From: Candidatus Magasanikbacteria bacterium GW2011_GWC2_37_14
GTDB taxonomy: Bacteria; Patescibacteriota; Patescibacteriia; Magasanikbacterales; UBA922
Length of the DNA: 40,315 nucleotides
Assembly: GCA_000990355.1 (NCBI GenBank)
Contig: LBSX01000008.1
Location: 1 to 40,315 of the forward strand
Direction: 5' to 3'
Both the position numbers and the translations under genes were made by a program. Of the stretch, positions 1 through 9,108 are shown in pieces. Positions within the stretch are counted from its first letter, which is position 1. Each line of letters starts with the position of its first letter. The notes under the pieces were generated by a model. It was given only the letters and a program-made list of their open reading frames with translations. It was not told the DNA's origin and searched no databases.

Positions 1-690
1 CATGGCATCGGTTATCGAATCATTAGGTAAACTCAAACCTGTAATAACTACTAAATTATTAATATTAGCGGTGGTAATTGTAGAAGAAGAAATTGTTGTG
101 GTTGCCAAAGAGGAATTTCCTGATACTACCAAACCAGTAGATGTGGCATTATTTAAATTTACGTTACCACTACTGTCTGTTTGCACAATGTGAGTAGCTG
201 CTGGTGAAGTAGAGCTGGCCGCAACTCCATCTAAATATTTGGCATTAAAAGCATAAGGCGTAGCACTAATTTGCCGGCGTGGACTTAGTGTTTCTCCACC
301 AACAATTACTTCTAAATAAACACTGCCATAATTTTTAAATATTTCTGGATCCAGACTATTTGTTTCACTTCCTCCCAAATCAATACTAAAAATTCCACTG
401 TTAGGTTCAATTGCCACAGTTAAAGGAACACCTAATGTACCCGAAGCAGTATAAAGAGAAGAACCAACAACAGGATCATCATACAAAACAAAAGAAATAT
501 CTTTGGTAGTAGTAGCCGACAAACCATTGTCTAACAATTTTCCTTGATAAGTAATTATTTGTGGTGGATTGGCGGCGCTAGTATTTTGCGTTAAAAAATA
601 AATACCCACAAAAACAAAACACAAAATCAAGCCTAAACCCAAAAATGAGGCTGTTTTTTTATCCTGTATTTTATGCCAAAATACCTCCAT
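1..690 (-). CDS. Fibre-like secreted surface protein, 3' end outside window
   Basis: An open frame runs from an ATG at 690 to the window edge without a stop: 230 codons, C-terminus missing. Residues about 12-30 form one hydrophobic segment, a signal anchor or signal peptide. The segment ITYQGKLLDNGLSATTTKDI, followed by an ISATPYAFNAKYLDG motif, is typical of CPR surface proteins that begin with a small beta domain and continue into Ser/Thr/Asn-rich fibre repeats, often ending in an endosialidase-type chaperone domain. That ending cannot be seen here. The Ser/Thr-rich stretch (TSTGLVVSGNSSLATTTISS) fits a fibre shaft. It lies downstream of the 1117-aa surface protein, but a terminator and an extended -10 lie between them, so it is probably transcribed on its own. 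The function is inferred from style only. Confidence 0.75.
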   Translation of the reverse strand, partial: MEVFWHKIQDKKTASFLGLGLILCFVFVGIYFLTQNTSAANPPQIITYQGKLLDNGLSATTTKDISFVLYDDPVVGSSLYTASGTLGVPLTVAIEPNSGIFSIDLGGSETNSLDPEIFKNYGSVYLEVIVGGETLSPRRQISATPYAFNAKYLDGVAASSTSPAATHIVQTDSSGNVNLNNATSTGLVVSGNSSLATTTISSSTITTANINNLVVITGLSLPNDSITDAM

Positions 691-715
691 AACTTTTCTT
701 TTGGTTGTCTGTAAA

Positions 716-726
716 ACAGTATATCA
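716..726 (-). promoter_or_regulatory. Extended -10 promoter for the fibre-like protein
   Basis: Read on the minus strand this is TGATATACT, an extended -10 (TG-N-TATACT, -10 at 723-718) about 28 bases before the ATG at 690. No good -35 is seen. A perfect DnaA-box-like TTATCCACA lies just upstream at 754-762. Confidence 0.5.
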
Positions 727-797
727 TTTTTTTAGTCTTTTTTCACTAAAAAGTGTGGATAAACTCCTAAAATTTTTTGCTAAAACTGGCGTAAAAA

Positions 798-822
798 ACA
801 AAAAAACTGTTTCCAGCTTTTT
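798..822 (-). terminator. Terminator after the 1117-aa surface protein
   Basis: On the minus strand AGCTG-GAAA-CAGTT forms a short stem with a GAAA tetraloop (805-818), followed by a run of T. It lies just past the stop of the 845-4198 gene. Confidence 0.55.
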
Positions 823-844
823 TATTAAAAATATTTATTAAAAA

Positions 845-3800
845 TCAACCGAAAATATCCTCTTTTTTGTTTTTTATCTCTATTTTTTCATCAGGTTTAT
901 CTTTTTCATCATTAATAATGATATTTTCTGGCTTTTTTCCTGCTATTTCAACTTTTTCTGGGTCAATTTTTGACAATTTAACATCTACAGCCACAGTATC
1001 TGCTTCCTTATTACTCAAATCCACTGTCTCTGTTTTTAAAGAATTATATTCTGGATGTTCAAAAGTAACAAAATATTTGTTATCTCCTGCCAAAAAATAA
1101 TAACGTCCTTTTCTATCAGTAATTTGTGAAGCCACCAATTTATTAAGATCAGCATTAAACAAACGGGCCACTGTTCTACCAATTGGTTTTTTATTCCGGG
1201 CATCATAAACAATACCCCAACCTTTTAATTTAACTGGCTTGGCTAAACGGCTAAATACTAAAGATAAAAATATATGAACAATAAGAAGAGCCCCAATATA
1301 CCAAACAGGAGAAATATAAAATGAAATTGCTGTAAGTACAAAACCAGCTACGGCCATAGTACTTTGCAAAACACGAGCTACTTTTTGCCAAATCAAACGT
1401 ACTGGCTTTTTTTGTGAACTACCCACAACATCCAAAGGTACATTCACAGTAATTATTGAATCTTTTTCTGTGACTTCAATAATCTCATTATGATAAATAT
1501 CGACTCGCCGGCCATCACTTTTTATTCCGGCCAACAAACTAGAAGGAAAAACAAAACCAGATTTTTCTACTACTAATTTATACTTACCTGGCTCTACCAC
1601 AAAGGCATAACGCCCATTTCTATCTGTAACCTTTGATTGCAAAATCTTTCCAGTCTCGGCATCGACCAAACGGACAATAGCCAAATCAACTGGCAATTTA
1701 TTAAGAGCATTATAAATCTGCCCCCATTTTTCTCTTTTCTTGCGACCCAACAAAAATAATGGTTGTAAAAATAGTAAACGTAAAAATGGCAATAATTCGG
1801 CAAAAGACAAAAATGGCAAAGTAGTAAAAGCCACAGCCATAATTGATATTGGTGTTGCCGCATTTTTTACTTCTGGATTATTTTTTATATCCACAATTTT
1901 CTGACCAGTCAACAAAGTAATTTCACCAAATTTAGCCACCAAATTTTTAATAGTTTCTCCTGGATCAGCCACCAAAATTTCTTCTATTTTTTTAATTAAA
2001 TTAATATCTTTGTTTACAACATTATTTTTTACTTCAAAAACTGGAGTAACCCGCTCATTAAAACCTTCTTTTTTTATAGTTAAATAATATTCACCATTTG
2101 GTACCACAAAACCATAACCACCGTTAACATTGGTAAAATAAGGATTACTTTGTGCGTAAACACTAGCAGAAAACACAGTGCCATTACTTTCATAAAGTAA
2201 AATTTCTGCATCGGCTACCAAAGTATTTTCGCTATCTTTAATTAAACCAAAACCCAAAGCCTTAAATTTAAAAGCCAAAGCATCAAAACCATTTGTACCA
2301 TAATTAACTTCTATAAAAGCTTCATGTAAACCCACACTCGGGAATCCCAGATTTAGAAAATAAATTTTCTCTTGCTCATTATAATTAAATAAATAACTTG
2401 CTCCTGCCAATTTTAGAGAAACAATTGGATTTACAAAAGCCAGTGACGAAGCAGATATTTTTAATTGCAAACCACTCCCGGCCAAAGAAGTTATTGTTTG
2501 ATCATATGGAGACAAAATAATTTTTCCATTTCCTGCACTAAAAATTACGTCATTAATAGTAATTCTTTGAAAATCCGGAATAGTAATAATTTGTGGGTTA
2601 TATTCATCCAAATCATCAAACGCACTACACCCCGGATCATTGGGAAAATCTATTAGCGCATCACCATCGTTATCCAAGCCATCATTACAAGCATACGAAT
2701 CTCCTCTGCCACATTTTTCATAACCATCACAATCACTATCTTTGCAATCTACCAAAGTATCGCCATCATCATCAAGATTATTATTACAAATTTCTGTTCC
2801 TGGACAATAAACCGTACCACGGCAATCACTATCCAAACAATCAATAAAAGTGTCAGCATCATTATCTATATTATCATTACAAATTTCTACAAAATGAGGA
2901 TTACAAGAGGAAGCGCAATCAACAGTATCGGCGCAATCTACCAAAAGATCACCATCATTATCTATACCATCGGTACAATTTTCTGGTGTTAAACAATAAC
3001 TCTGGCTAGCACAATCTTGGATATCTAAACAATCTACCAAAGTATCATTATCATCATCCAAACTATTATTACAAATTTCTGTGCCAACAATTATTCCATC
3101 TACCGAAACACCCGAACTAAAATTACCAGAAGTGTCATAGGAAAATAAAGTATAATAATAACGAATGTTTTTAACTACACCATTGTCGGTAAAAGTATTA
3201 TTACTGCCATCATACAAAAGTGTGCCGTCGGTGCTACTTACTGCAGGACCGCCAATTTTGCGTAATAATTTTACTCCAGCAAAATCCGCATTAATTCCGC
3301 TTTTAGCCGGATTATTCCAATCTAATTTAAATGAATCGCTCAAAACTGTAATAACAAAATCTGTAGGTGGATCTGGAGAAATATTATCCAACAAAGTTGT
3401 AAAAGTATAATCACTGGTGCTGGTAGTATTGCCCGCGTTATCGGTACTCAAAATTCTATAATGATAAAGAGTATTTGGTATTAAATTATTTAAAGTTAAT
3501 AAATGATTAATTAAAAAACTAGCATGACTAACATTAAAGCCATAACTATCAAAAATACCATAATTAATTTCTCCATTGGCTAATTCGTCGGTATCCCAGG
3601 TAACAGAACAAAAAGTAGTGCTGGGGGTACTATGCCGATTTAAAATATTAGGGGCTCGAGTATCTACCAAAACTGTATCAAATTCGTCAGTATACGTTCT
3701 TTTATTAGAATAGGGGTCCGAAGCTTCTATTTTAAAAAAATAAGTAACATTGGTAGTTAAACCAGCCAAATTTACTTCATAACGGTTATTATCCAAATTT

Positions 3801-4198
3801 ACTACTGTTCCAGCTTGTGCATAATTACCAATCCCATAAAAAAAATATTGGCTGGCGATAATTCCCGAATTGTCTGTAGCTTTCCAACTAATTTTTGCAC
3901 TGGTGTTTCCTGGTGTTTTAACCACGTTCTCTATAACCGGCAATATTCTATCTGTAGGTGGGTCACCACCATTGTCACAGACAGCCGAACAGCCGTCACC
4001 TTCTACCAAATTACCATCATCACATTCTTCTGTTCCTTCTCTTACACCATTACCACAAATACTTGGAACAGAAAAACCAATACCAATTCCTCCATTTTGG
4101 ACATCGGTAAAAGCCCAACTATTTGAATAATAAAATAAACTAAACAAAGCTATTAAAAATACACTTGCAAAAAATATTTTCCTATTAAAACCAAACAT
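845..4198 (-). CDS. Large cysteine/Asp-rich multidomain surface protein
   Basis: 1117 aa. A signal segment covers residues 8-29. Next comes a cysteine motif of the DUF4215 type (CGNGVREGTEECDDGN, about residues 48-63). Two or three fibronectin-III-like modules follow (about 85-370). Then come five or six repeats of the type EICNNNLDDDGDTLVDC (about 375-540), the Asp/Cys putative metal-binding motif known from MopE-like proteins, likely binding Ca2+. The C-terminal half has carboxypeptidase-regulatory-like beta domains (GRYAFVVEPGKYKLVVEKSG and similar, three copies) separated by hydrophobic segments near 790-830 and 960-1000, which probably anchor the protein in the membrane. The start lies 2 bases after the stop of the upstream gene, so the two are translationally coupled. 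A cell-envelope or adhesion role is inferred; no enzyme motif is seen. Confidence 0.8.
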   Translation of the reverse strand: MFGFNRKIFFASVFLIALFSLFYYSNSWAFTDVQNGGIGIGFSVPSICGNGVREGTEECDDGNLVEGDGCSAVCDNGGDPPTDRILPVIENVVKTPGNTSAKISWKATDNSGIIASQYFFYGIGNYAQAGTVVNLDNNRYEVNLAGLTTNVTYFFKIEASDPYSNKRTYTDEFDTVLVDTRAPNILNRHSTPSTTFCSVTWDTDELANGEINYGIFDSYGFNVSHASFLINHLLTLNNLIPNTLYHYRILSTDNAGNTTSTSDYTFTTLLDNISPDPPTDFVITVLSDSFKLDWNNPAKSGINADFAGVKLLRKIGGPAVSSTDGTLLYDGSNNTFTDNGVVKNIRYYYTLFSYDTSGNFSSGVSVDGIIVGTEICNNSLDDDNDTLVDCLDIQDCASQSYCLTPENCTDGIDNDGDLLVDCADTVDCASSCNPHFVEICNDNIDNDADTFIDCLDSDCRGTVYCPGTEICNNNLDDDGDTLVDCKDSDCDGYEKCGRGDSYACNDGLDNDGDALIDFPNDPGCSAFDDLDEYNPQIITIPDFQRITINDVIFSAGNGKIILSPYDQTITSLAGSGLQLKISASSLAFVNPIVSLKLAGASYLFNYNEQEKIYFLNLGFPSVGLHEAFIEVNYGTNGFDALAFKFKALGFGLIKDSENTLVADAEILLYESNGTVFSASVYAQSNPYFTNVNGGYGFVVPNGEYYLTIKKEGFNERVTPVFEVKNNVVNKDINLIKKIEEILVADPGETIKNLVAKFGEITLLTGQKIVDIKNNPEVKNAATPISIMAVAFTTLPFLSFAELLPFLRLLFLQPLFLLGRKKREKWGQIYNALNKLPVDLAIVRLVDAETGKILQSKVTDRNGRYAFVVEPGKYKLVVEKSGFVFPSSLLAGIKSDGRRVDIYHNEIIEVTEKDSIITVNVPLDVVGSSQKKPVRLIWQKVARVLQSTMAVAGFVLTAISFYISPVWYIGALLIVHIFLSLVFSRLAKPVKLKGWGIVYDARNKKPIGRTVARLFNADLNKLVASQITDRKGRYYFLAGDNKYFVTFEHPEYNSLKTETVDLSNKEADTVAVDVKLSKIDPEKVEIAGKKPENIIINDEKDKPDEKIEIKNKKEDIFG

Positions 4199-4200
4199 AA

Positions 4201-5073
4201 CTAAATTTTAATTGCTTTTTTCTTTGTCTTTATTAAATATAACAATATTAAAAAAATAAAACCAAAAATAATATAAGTTACTGAAAGATTATTTATAAAA
4301 ATTGTTTTTTGTGCCACTTGTTTGGTACGACCATAATCCACTACTACTTGGGCGAAATAAACTGGCGACCAAGATAAACTTTTATCAAAAATTAAAGTTA
4401 ATCGTCGATTACTGCTTGGCAATAAATTATTTCCTAAATAAACTTCTTGGTTACTAATTTCTTTTTTCTTCCAATCCAAAATTTTAATTTCTCCTTTCAA
4501 AGGCAAATCTACGTTGCCTTGGTTTTTTAATCCCAAGACAAAAGTAAAATCTTCCCTATTCTTGGATAATTTTTGATTTAAATTAAATTCATTTATTTGC
4601 AAAACTTCTCGGGCTTCACCTGCCACTTGCAAATTCAACAAAGTAATTAATCTACCACTCAAACCAACATCTGACCCAGGTAAGTTAATTTTTTGTACTG
4701 CCAAACCCAAATAATAAGAACCAGAATAAACAGTCGCCGGTATATTTATTTTAAAATTAATATTTTTCTCTTCTCCCGACGCTATACTTATTTGCTTAAT
4801 TTCCGGAACTATCCAGGATTCCACTTCGCTAAGACCACTTAAAAAAAGTGGTCCACCCAATTCACTTTGTTTTACACCCAAAACAGAAAAACTATATTCA
4901 ACGTCTGTATTTTCATCATTCTTTATGGTAACAGCCACATTACCAGTATCGCCACTAGCTAAAGTAATTAAATATTTGGCCGGTGAGATAGTGGTAGCTT
5001 TTACTTTTAAAACAAAAAAATAACTAGCAAAAATTAATAGACAATAAAAAATAATAAAAACTCCCCGTCTCAT
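4201..5073 (-). CDS. Membrane-anchored DUF916/WxL-type extracellular protein
   Basis: 290 aa. An N-terminal signal segment (about residues 5-26) is followed by ATTISPAKYLITLASGDTGN and two predicted Ig-like beta domains. A single C-terminal membrane segment (about 263-282, ending in a Lys-rich tail) closes the protein. This layout matches the DUF916/WxL peptidoglycan-binding family: signal, two beta domains, C-terminal TM and basic tail. The family assignment comes from layout and the N-terminal motif, not from a search. It sits between the small secreted protein (12-base gap) and the 1117-aa protein (2-base gap). It may help hold surface proteins to the wall. Confidence 0.65.
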   Translation of the reverse strand: MRRGVFIIFYCLLIFASYFFVLKVKATTISPAKYLITLASGDTGNVAVTIKNDENTDVEYSFSVLGVKQSELGGPLFLSGLSEVESWIVPEIKQISIASGEEKNINFKINIPATVYSGSYYLGLAVQKINLPGSDVGLSGRLITLLNLQVAGEAREVLQINEFNLNQKLSKNREDFTFVLGLKNQGNVDLPLKGEIKILDWKKKEISNQEVYLGNNLLPSSNRRLTLIFDKSLSWSPVYFAQVVVDYGRTKQVAQKTIFINNLSVTYIIFGFIFLILLYLIKTKKKAIKI

Positions 5074-5085
5074 AAATCAAAAACT

Positions 5086-5706
5086 CTAAAAATTAGCCGA
5101 CAAATTCAAGATCAAATTTTGATTTTTACTACCATAATTTGTGGTACTGTTTCTGGCAGCTTTTACTGTAAAAACTACCAAATCATTAGCCACAGCTACA
5201 GTGGAAGAAGCCAAAACTAATCCAGTAGCAATTTCTCGGTCATCCAAAAAATTAGCATTTGCTCCACCTACACTGGCACCATATTCCTCACTACCAATAG
5301 TTACTGCTCCGTCGGCAACAGCAAAAATAGGAGAAGGATCGGCCTCTCCAATACTCAAAATGTAACCACTCGCCGAACCGCTAGTTACATTAATATTGGT
5401 GTTATCACTTTTTATACTAGCCACATCCAAAGCACCTAAACTCAAAGAACTGTCGGCAATTACTAATTTTAAATCTCCCAATTCCATGGCTTGAAAACCA
5501 GCTCGTATTTCATAATTAGCACTAGCTGGTACAGATGCTGGCCATTCACCAACGCTATCATACAAAGAAAAATTGTTACTAGTTGAATAAACTCCACCAA
5601 CACTAAAAGTGTCCGCATAAATAGTATAATTTGTGGAACTCATTTCTCCTTTTAAGGTTGACGGACAAAAAACCAAGAGAACAACAACCAATAATAATTT
5701 TTTCAT
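5086..5706 (-). CDS. Small secreted protein of the surface operon
   Basis: 206 aa. Signal peptide at residues 1-20 (LLLVVVLLVFCPSTLKG). The mature part is rich in Ser, Ala and Asn, beginning MSSTNYTIYADTFSVGGVYS and containing NYEIRAGFQAME, a phrase common in CPR secreted proteins that travel with surface-layer operons. No catalytic motif and no C-terminal anchor are seen. It starts 3 bases after the TPR/ligase gene and precedes the DUF916-like gene, so all are probably one transcript. Function unknown; likely a secreted structural component. Confidence 0.65.
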   Translation of the reverse strand: MKKLLLVVVLLVFCPSTLKGEMSSTNYTIYADTFSVGGVYSTSNNFSLYDSVGEWPASVPASANYEIRAGFQAMELGDLKLVIADSSLSLGALDVASIKSDNTNINVTSGSASGYILSIGEADPSPIFAVADGAVTIGSEEYGASVGGANANFLDDREIATGLVLASSTVAVANDLVVFTVKAARNSTTNYGSKNQNLILNLSANF

Positions 5707-5709
5707 AAC

Positions 5710-7998
5710 CTAATTACCAGCCCCAATTAGACTATTAATTTTATTTTGAATTAAATTATTATCTGGATTTAAATCTTTTACTTTATAATAATATTCCAAA
5801 GCACTGGCATTATCTCCACGAACTTCGTACAACAAACCTAAACTATACAAAGCATTAGAATAATCAGGTTGTAAACGCAGTGTTTCTAACCATAATTTTT
5901 CTGCCAAATCCCAATCACCTTTATCCTTACGATTATAGAGTAATCTACCAAGATTAAATAATACTTGAGGATTCTGATTGGCTACTGGCATAATTATTGA
6001 ATAATTTTCAATAGCTTTATTTAAATCCTTTTTAATTTCATACACATTTGCCAAAGCCACATAAGCATCCACATAATCACTCTTTATTTCCAATGATTTT
6101 TTATACTGTTCCAAAGCTTTGTCGCTATCGTTGGCTTGTAAATAAATATTTCCTAAATGTAAATACAAAACTGGGTTATTTGGTTCGAGCAAAATTGCTT
6201 CTTCCAAAGATTTTTGTGCCCAATTTCTAGCTTCGGGAACCAACACCGCGGCATTTTCATACATGGTAGCCAAATTTTCCCACAAAGCCACAGATTTTGG
6301 TGAAAGACCTGTAGCTTGTTTGGCTTCGTTTACCGCTCTAGCTATTAATTCGGCAACTTTGTTCGTATCTGCTTTTTCATTTTTCGCTTCTTCTCCTGCT
6401 TCCATTAAATAGACTCGCGCCAAAGCCACATGATAAATATCGGCGTTTGCTCTTTGCAAAATAGCCTTATTTAAATATCCTTCGGCCACTGGCAGTGAAT
6501 TACTATTTAAAGCTTTTACATAATTATGTTCTGCAAGATAAAAACGAACACCCAAAACCGAAAGCATTATTGTTAAAGCCACCAAAACTATTACCATAAA
6601 AGAAAAAACCAAACTGTATTGTGGGGTTTCTTCTATTACCAAACTTTTTTCAATAATAAGTCCTCTTTTGTCCAAAAAATTTAAACCCACTATCAAAAAA
6701 GCCAAAACTAACCACCACAACCACCAAACCAAAACACCAAACAAACAAAAACTCAAACTAATTGATAAAATTACCCACCCTATTAAAAGTGCAAAAACTT
6801 CCAAAACTACATCTAAGTTGGCACTTTCCAAACTAAGAATCTTTAAGAAATTTTCCTTTTTGAGATTATAAAAAGCTTGAGCACCAAAACCCAAAACCAA
6901 AAGAAAAATAAACACAAAATTTAAAAATACCAATACCCCACCTTCACTCAATAAGGCCATTAGAGTATTTCCCGGTTGGTTAAATCTTAAAGACCAAGCT
7001 ACAGAATTATAATTGAAACCATTATCTTTATATTTAGAAAAATCCGAAACAAAAGTTCCCAAACCACTGCCAATTAGGAAATTTTTTGGTCCAGAAAAAA
7101 TAACGTCTTTGGCAATGGACCAAGAGGCAGAACTGGACAAAGAAATTTCTGGAGGCAAGGGAGCTTGTATTTTTTTAGGAGCACCAAAAAATACAAAAAT
7201 AGAAGTAATAATAATTAAGGTGAATAAAACAGAAAGCCAACCCATTCTAACCTGATTTAAAAATAATATTCCCAAGAGCAAAATAAGCAGTAAGGCCGCC
7301 AAGGTAAACCACCACAAAACACTAAAGCCAATTAATAAAATTACCACAAAATGCAAAAGGACCAGAAAAAAATAAAGTAAAGTTTTGGACCAACTTAATG
7401 TTTTTTTCATTATAAAAGTAGCCGCCAAAATCAAATTAAAAATTATCCAAATACCAAAAATACTAGAAGTACCATCAATAGTATTTAAAACATTTGGAAA
7501 AAATGGAAAATTTATTGAAAAAATAACTTTAAACAAAAAATATAAACTAGTTATACCACCCACAACTAATAAAGCATCCAAAAACAAACGCCAAAGTTTG
7601 GGTCCTTTTACTTGGTTAATAATTAAATAATACAAAATTAGTGAAAAAACAATAAAAACAAAATTATACACAAAATAGTCTGTTCGTCCCAAAAAACTAT
7701 CATAAATATTTACAGAAAAAATTGCTGACAAAAAATTTAAAACAAATAATAGCAATAAAGGCAGATCTATAAAAGTTCGACAATAGACAACTTTCTTTAA
7801 AAATATGCTTTTTACCGCCCACAACAAAAAACAAACCAAGACCACACCAAAAAACAAATACTGTTTGGATAAAGCATAATAATTAGACAAATTTTTGTCT
7901 AAAAAAATTGGCAAAAATACTATTCCCAAAAAAAGGAAAAAATTAATTAAAATATCTATTATTCTTACAAATTTAAAATTGGTCGAAAAGTTGAACAT
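5710..7998 (-). CDS. O-antigen-ligase-like membrane protein with C-terminal TPR repeats
   Basis: 762 aa. The first 470 residues hold about 12 hydrophobic segments with a long extracytoplasmic loop (about 265-330), the arrangement of the Wzy/WaaL O-antigen ligase and O-oligosaccharyltransferase superfamily. The last 280 residues are tetratricopeptide repeats, e.g. NPVLYLHLGNIYLQANDSDK and DYVDAYVALANVYEIKKDLN. This Wzy_C-plus-TPR fusion is common in CPR and is thought to glycosylate surface proteins. Here it is the first gene of the operon encoding large Ser/Thr-rich surface proteins, which supports that substrate. The exact chemistry is not shown by the sequence. Confidence 0.75.
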   Translation of the reverse strand: MFNFSTNFKFVRIIDILINFFLFLGIVFLPIFLDKNLSNYYALSKQYLFFGVVLVCFLLWAVKSIFLKKVVYCRTFIDLPLLLLFVLNFLSAIFSVNIYDSFLGRTDYFVYNFVFIVFSLILYYLIINQVKGPKLWRLFLDALLVVGGITSLYFLFKVIFSINFPFFPNVLNTIDGTSSIFGIWIIFNLILAATFIMKKTLSWSKTLLYFFLVLLHFVVILLIGFSVLWWFTLAALLLILLLGILFLNQVRMGWLSVLFTLIIITSIFVFFGAPKKIQAPLPPEISLSSSASWSIAKDVIFSGPKNFLIGSGLGTFVSDFSKYKDNGFNYNSVAWSLRFNQPGNTLMALLSEGGVLVFLNFVFIFLLVLGFGAQAFYNLKKENFLKILSLESANLDVVLEVFALLIGWVILSISLSFCLFGVLVWWLWWLVLAFLIVGLNFLDKRGLIIEKSLVIEETPQYSLVFSFMVIVLVALTIMLSVLGVRFYLAEHNYVKALNSNSLPVAEGYLNKAILQRANADIYHVALARVYLMEAGEEAKNEKADTNKVAELIARAVNEAKQATGLSPKSVALWENLATMYENAAVLVPEARNWAQKSLEEAILLEPNNPVLYLHLGNIYLQANDSDKALEQYKKSLEIKSDYVDAYVALANVYEIKKDLNKAIENYSIIMPVANQNPQVLFNLGRLLYNRKDKGDWDLAEKLWLETLRLQPDYSNALYSLGLLYEVRGDNASALEYYYKVKDLNPDNNLIQNKINSLIGAGN

Positions 7999-8041
7999 AC
8001 AATAAAACTAATTAATTATTAATTATTTAAAACTTATTTAA

Positions 8042-8070
8042 ATTATACCACAAACTATTATTAAACAAAA
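8042..8070 (-). promoter_or_regulatory. Promoter of the surface operon
   Basis: Minus-strand extended -10 TGGTATAAT (-10 at 8047-8042), with a weak T-rich -35 about 17 bases upstream. It lies about 45 bases before the ATG at 7998, in the divergent gap before holA. Confidence 0.5.
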
Positions 8071-8136
8071 CCCCTGGGCCTATTGCTAAAAAGATAAAAA
8101 AACATTACAATTCATTTTGTTAATAGACACCTAATT

Positions 8137-9108
8137 ATGTTAATTTTCCTTTACGGTGCCGACAGTTACCGTAGCCAAGAACACTTAAAAAAACTTGTAG
8201 AAAAATTTAAAAAAGAGCGCGACCCACAAAGTTTAAATGTGCATATTTTGGATTGTGAAAAAATCGAGGATAAAGCTATTTTGGAAGAATTGGGAAATGC
8301 CCCATTTTTAGCAGAAAAAAAGTTAATAATTTTAAAAAAACTGCTAACTACAGCCAAAAAAGGTGATTTACAAACAACTTTGCTAGAAAAAATAAAAAAT
8401 AAAAAAATATCTGATGACAATATTGTTATTTTTTGGGAAGAAGACCTTAAACCAAAAACCAACGTTGCCAAAGAACTTTATAGTTTATTAACCAAAGAAA
8501 AATTTTCTCAAGAATTTATCCCTTTTACGGGAACTAAATTAACAACCTGGATTAATACTCTAATTACAGAAAATAATGCTAAAATTAGCCAAAAAGCTCT
8601 TGATTACCTAGTTTCAAATATTGGCAATGATCCCTGGCTCCTAAATTCTTTAATTAAACAACTAGCCTCTTACAAAATAGGAGAAGAAATAACTGTAGAG
8701 GACATTAAACTGTTTTTACCAGAAAAAATAGATGACAGTATTTTTAATTTGGTTGATGCTATTATTGCCAAACAAAAAAGTACTATTTTTTCGATGATCA
8801 AAGAGCAGTACCGACTAGGAAAAGATCCATTATACATTTTGGCGATGTTAACGAGGCAAATAAAAATTTTATTGCAAATTAGAGATGAATTTGAAAAAAA
8901 TGATGTCTTAAAAAGCGATGAATTAGCCAAAAAATTAGGAATTCATCCTTTTGTAATCAAAAAATCACTTCCACTAGTAAAACATTTTACCAAAGAAAAT
9001 CTCTTAAAGATTTATCAGGATCTTCTTGCTTTGGACACCCAAATAAAAACTGGCCTTGAGGACCAGTCGTTATTGTTGGATTTGTTGGTAAGCAAACTTT
9101 GTTTATAA
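8137..9108 (+). CDS. holA: DNA polymerase III delta subunit
   Basis: 323 aa, normal length for the family. It begins MLIFLYGADSYRSQEHLKKL, the delta-subunit N-terminus (xxLYGxDxYR). A predicted AAA+-like domain covers about residues 1-210 and a C-terminal clamp-loader collar about 215-320 (ILAMLTRQIKILLQIR, typical of HolA). The protein opens the sliding clamp within the clamp-loader complex. As usual for delta, no Walker A is seen. Its end overlaps the convergent GGDEF gene by 6 bases. It is divergently placed from the surface operon. Confidence 0.85.
   Translation: MLIFLYGADSYRSQEHLKKLVEKFKKERDPQSLNVHILDCEKIEDKAILEELGNAPFLAEKKLIILKKLLTTAKKGDLQTTLLEKIKNKKISDDNIVIFWEEDLKPKTNVAKELYSLLTKEKFSQEFIPFTGTKLTTWINTLITENNAKISQKALDYLVSNIGNDPWLLNSLIKQLASYKIGEEITVEDIKLFLPEKIDDSIFNLVDAIIAKQKSTIFSMIKEQYRLGKDPLYILAMLTRQIKILLQIRDEFEKNDVLKSDELAKKLGIHPFVIKKSLPLVKHFTKENLLKIYQDLLALDTQIKTGLEDQSLLLDLLVSKLCL

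Noticed and set aside
2593-2847. His/Tyr-rich plus-strand frame
   Set aside because: Antisense of the Asp/Cys repeats in the 1117-aa surface protein.
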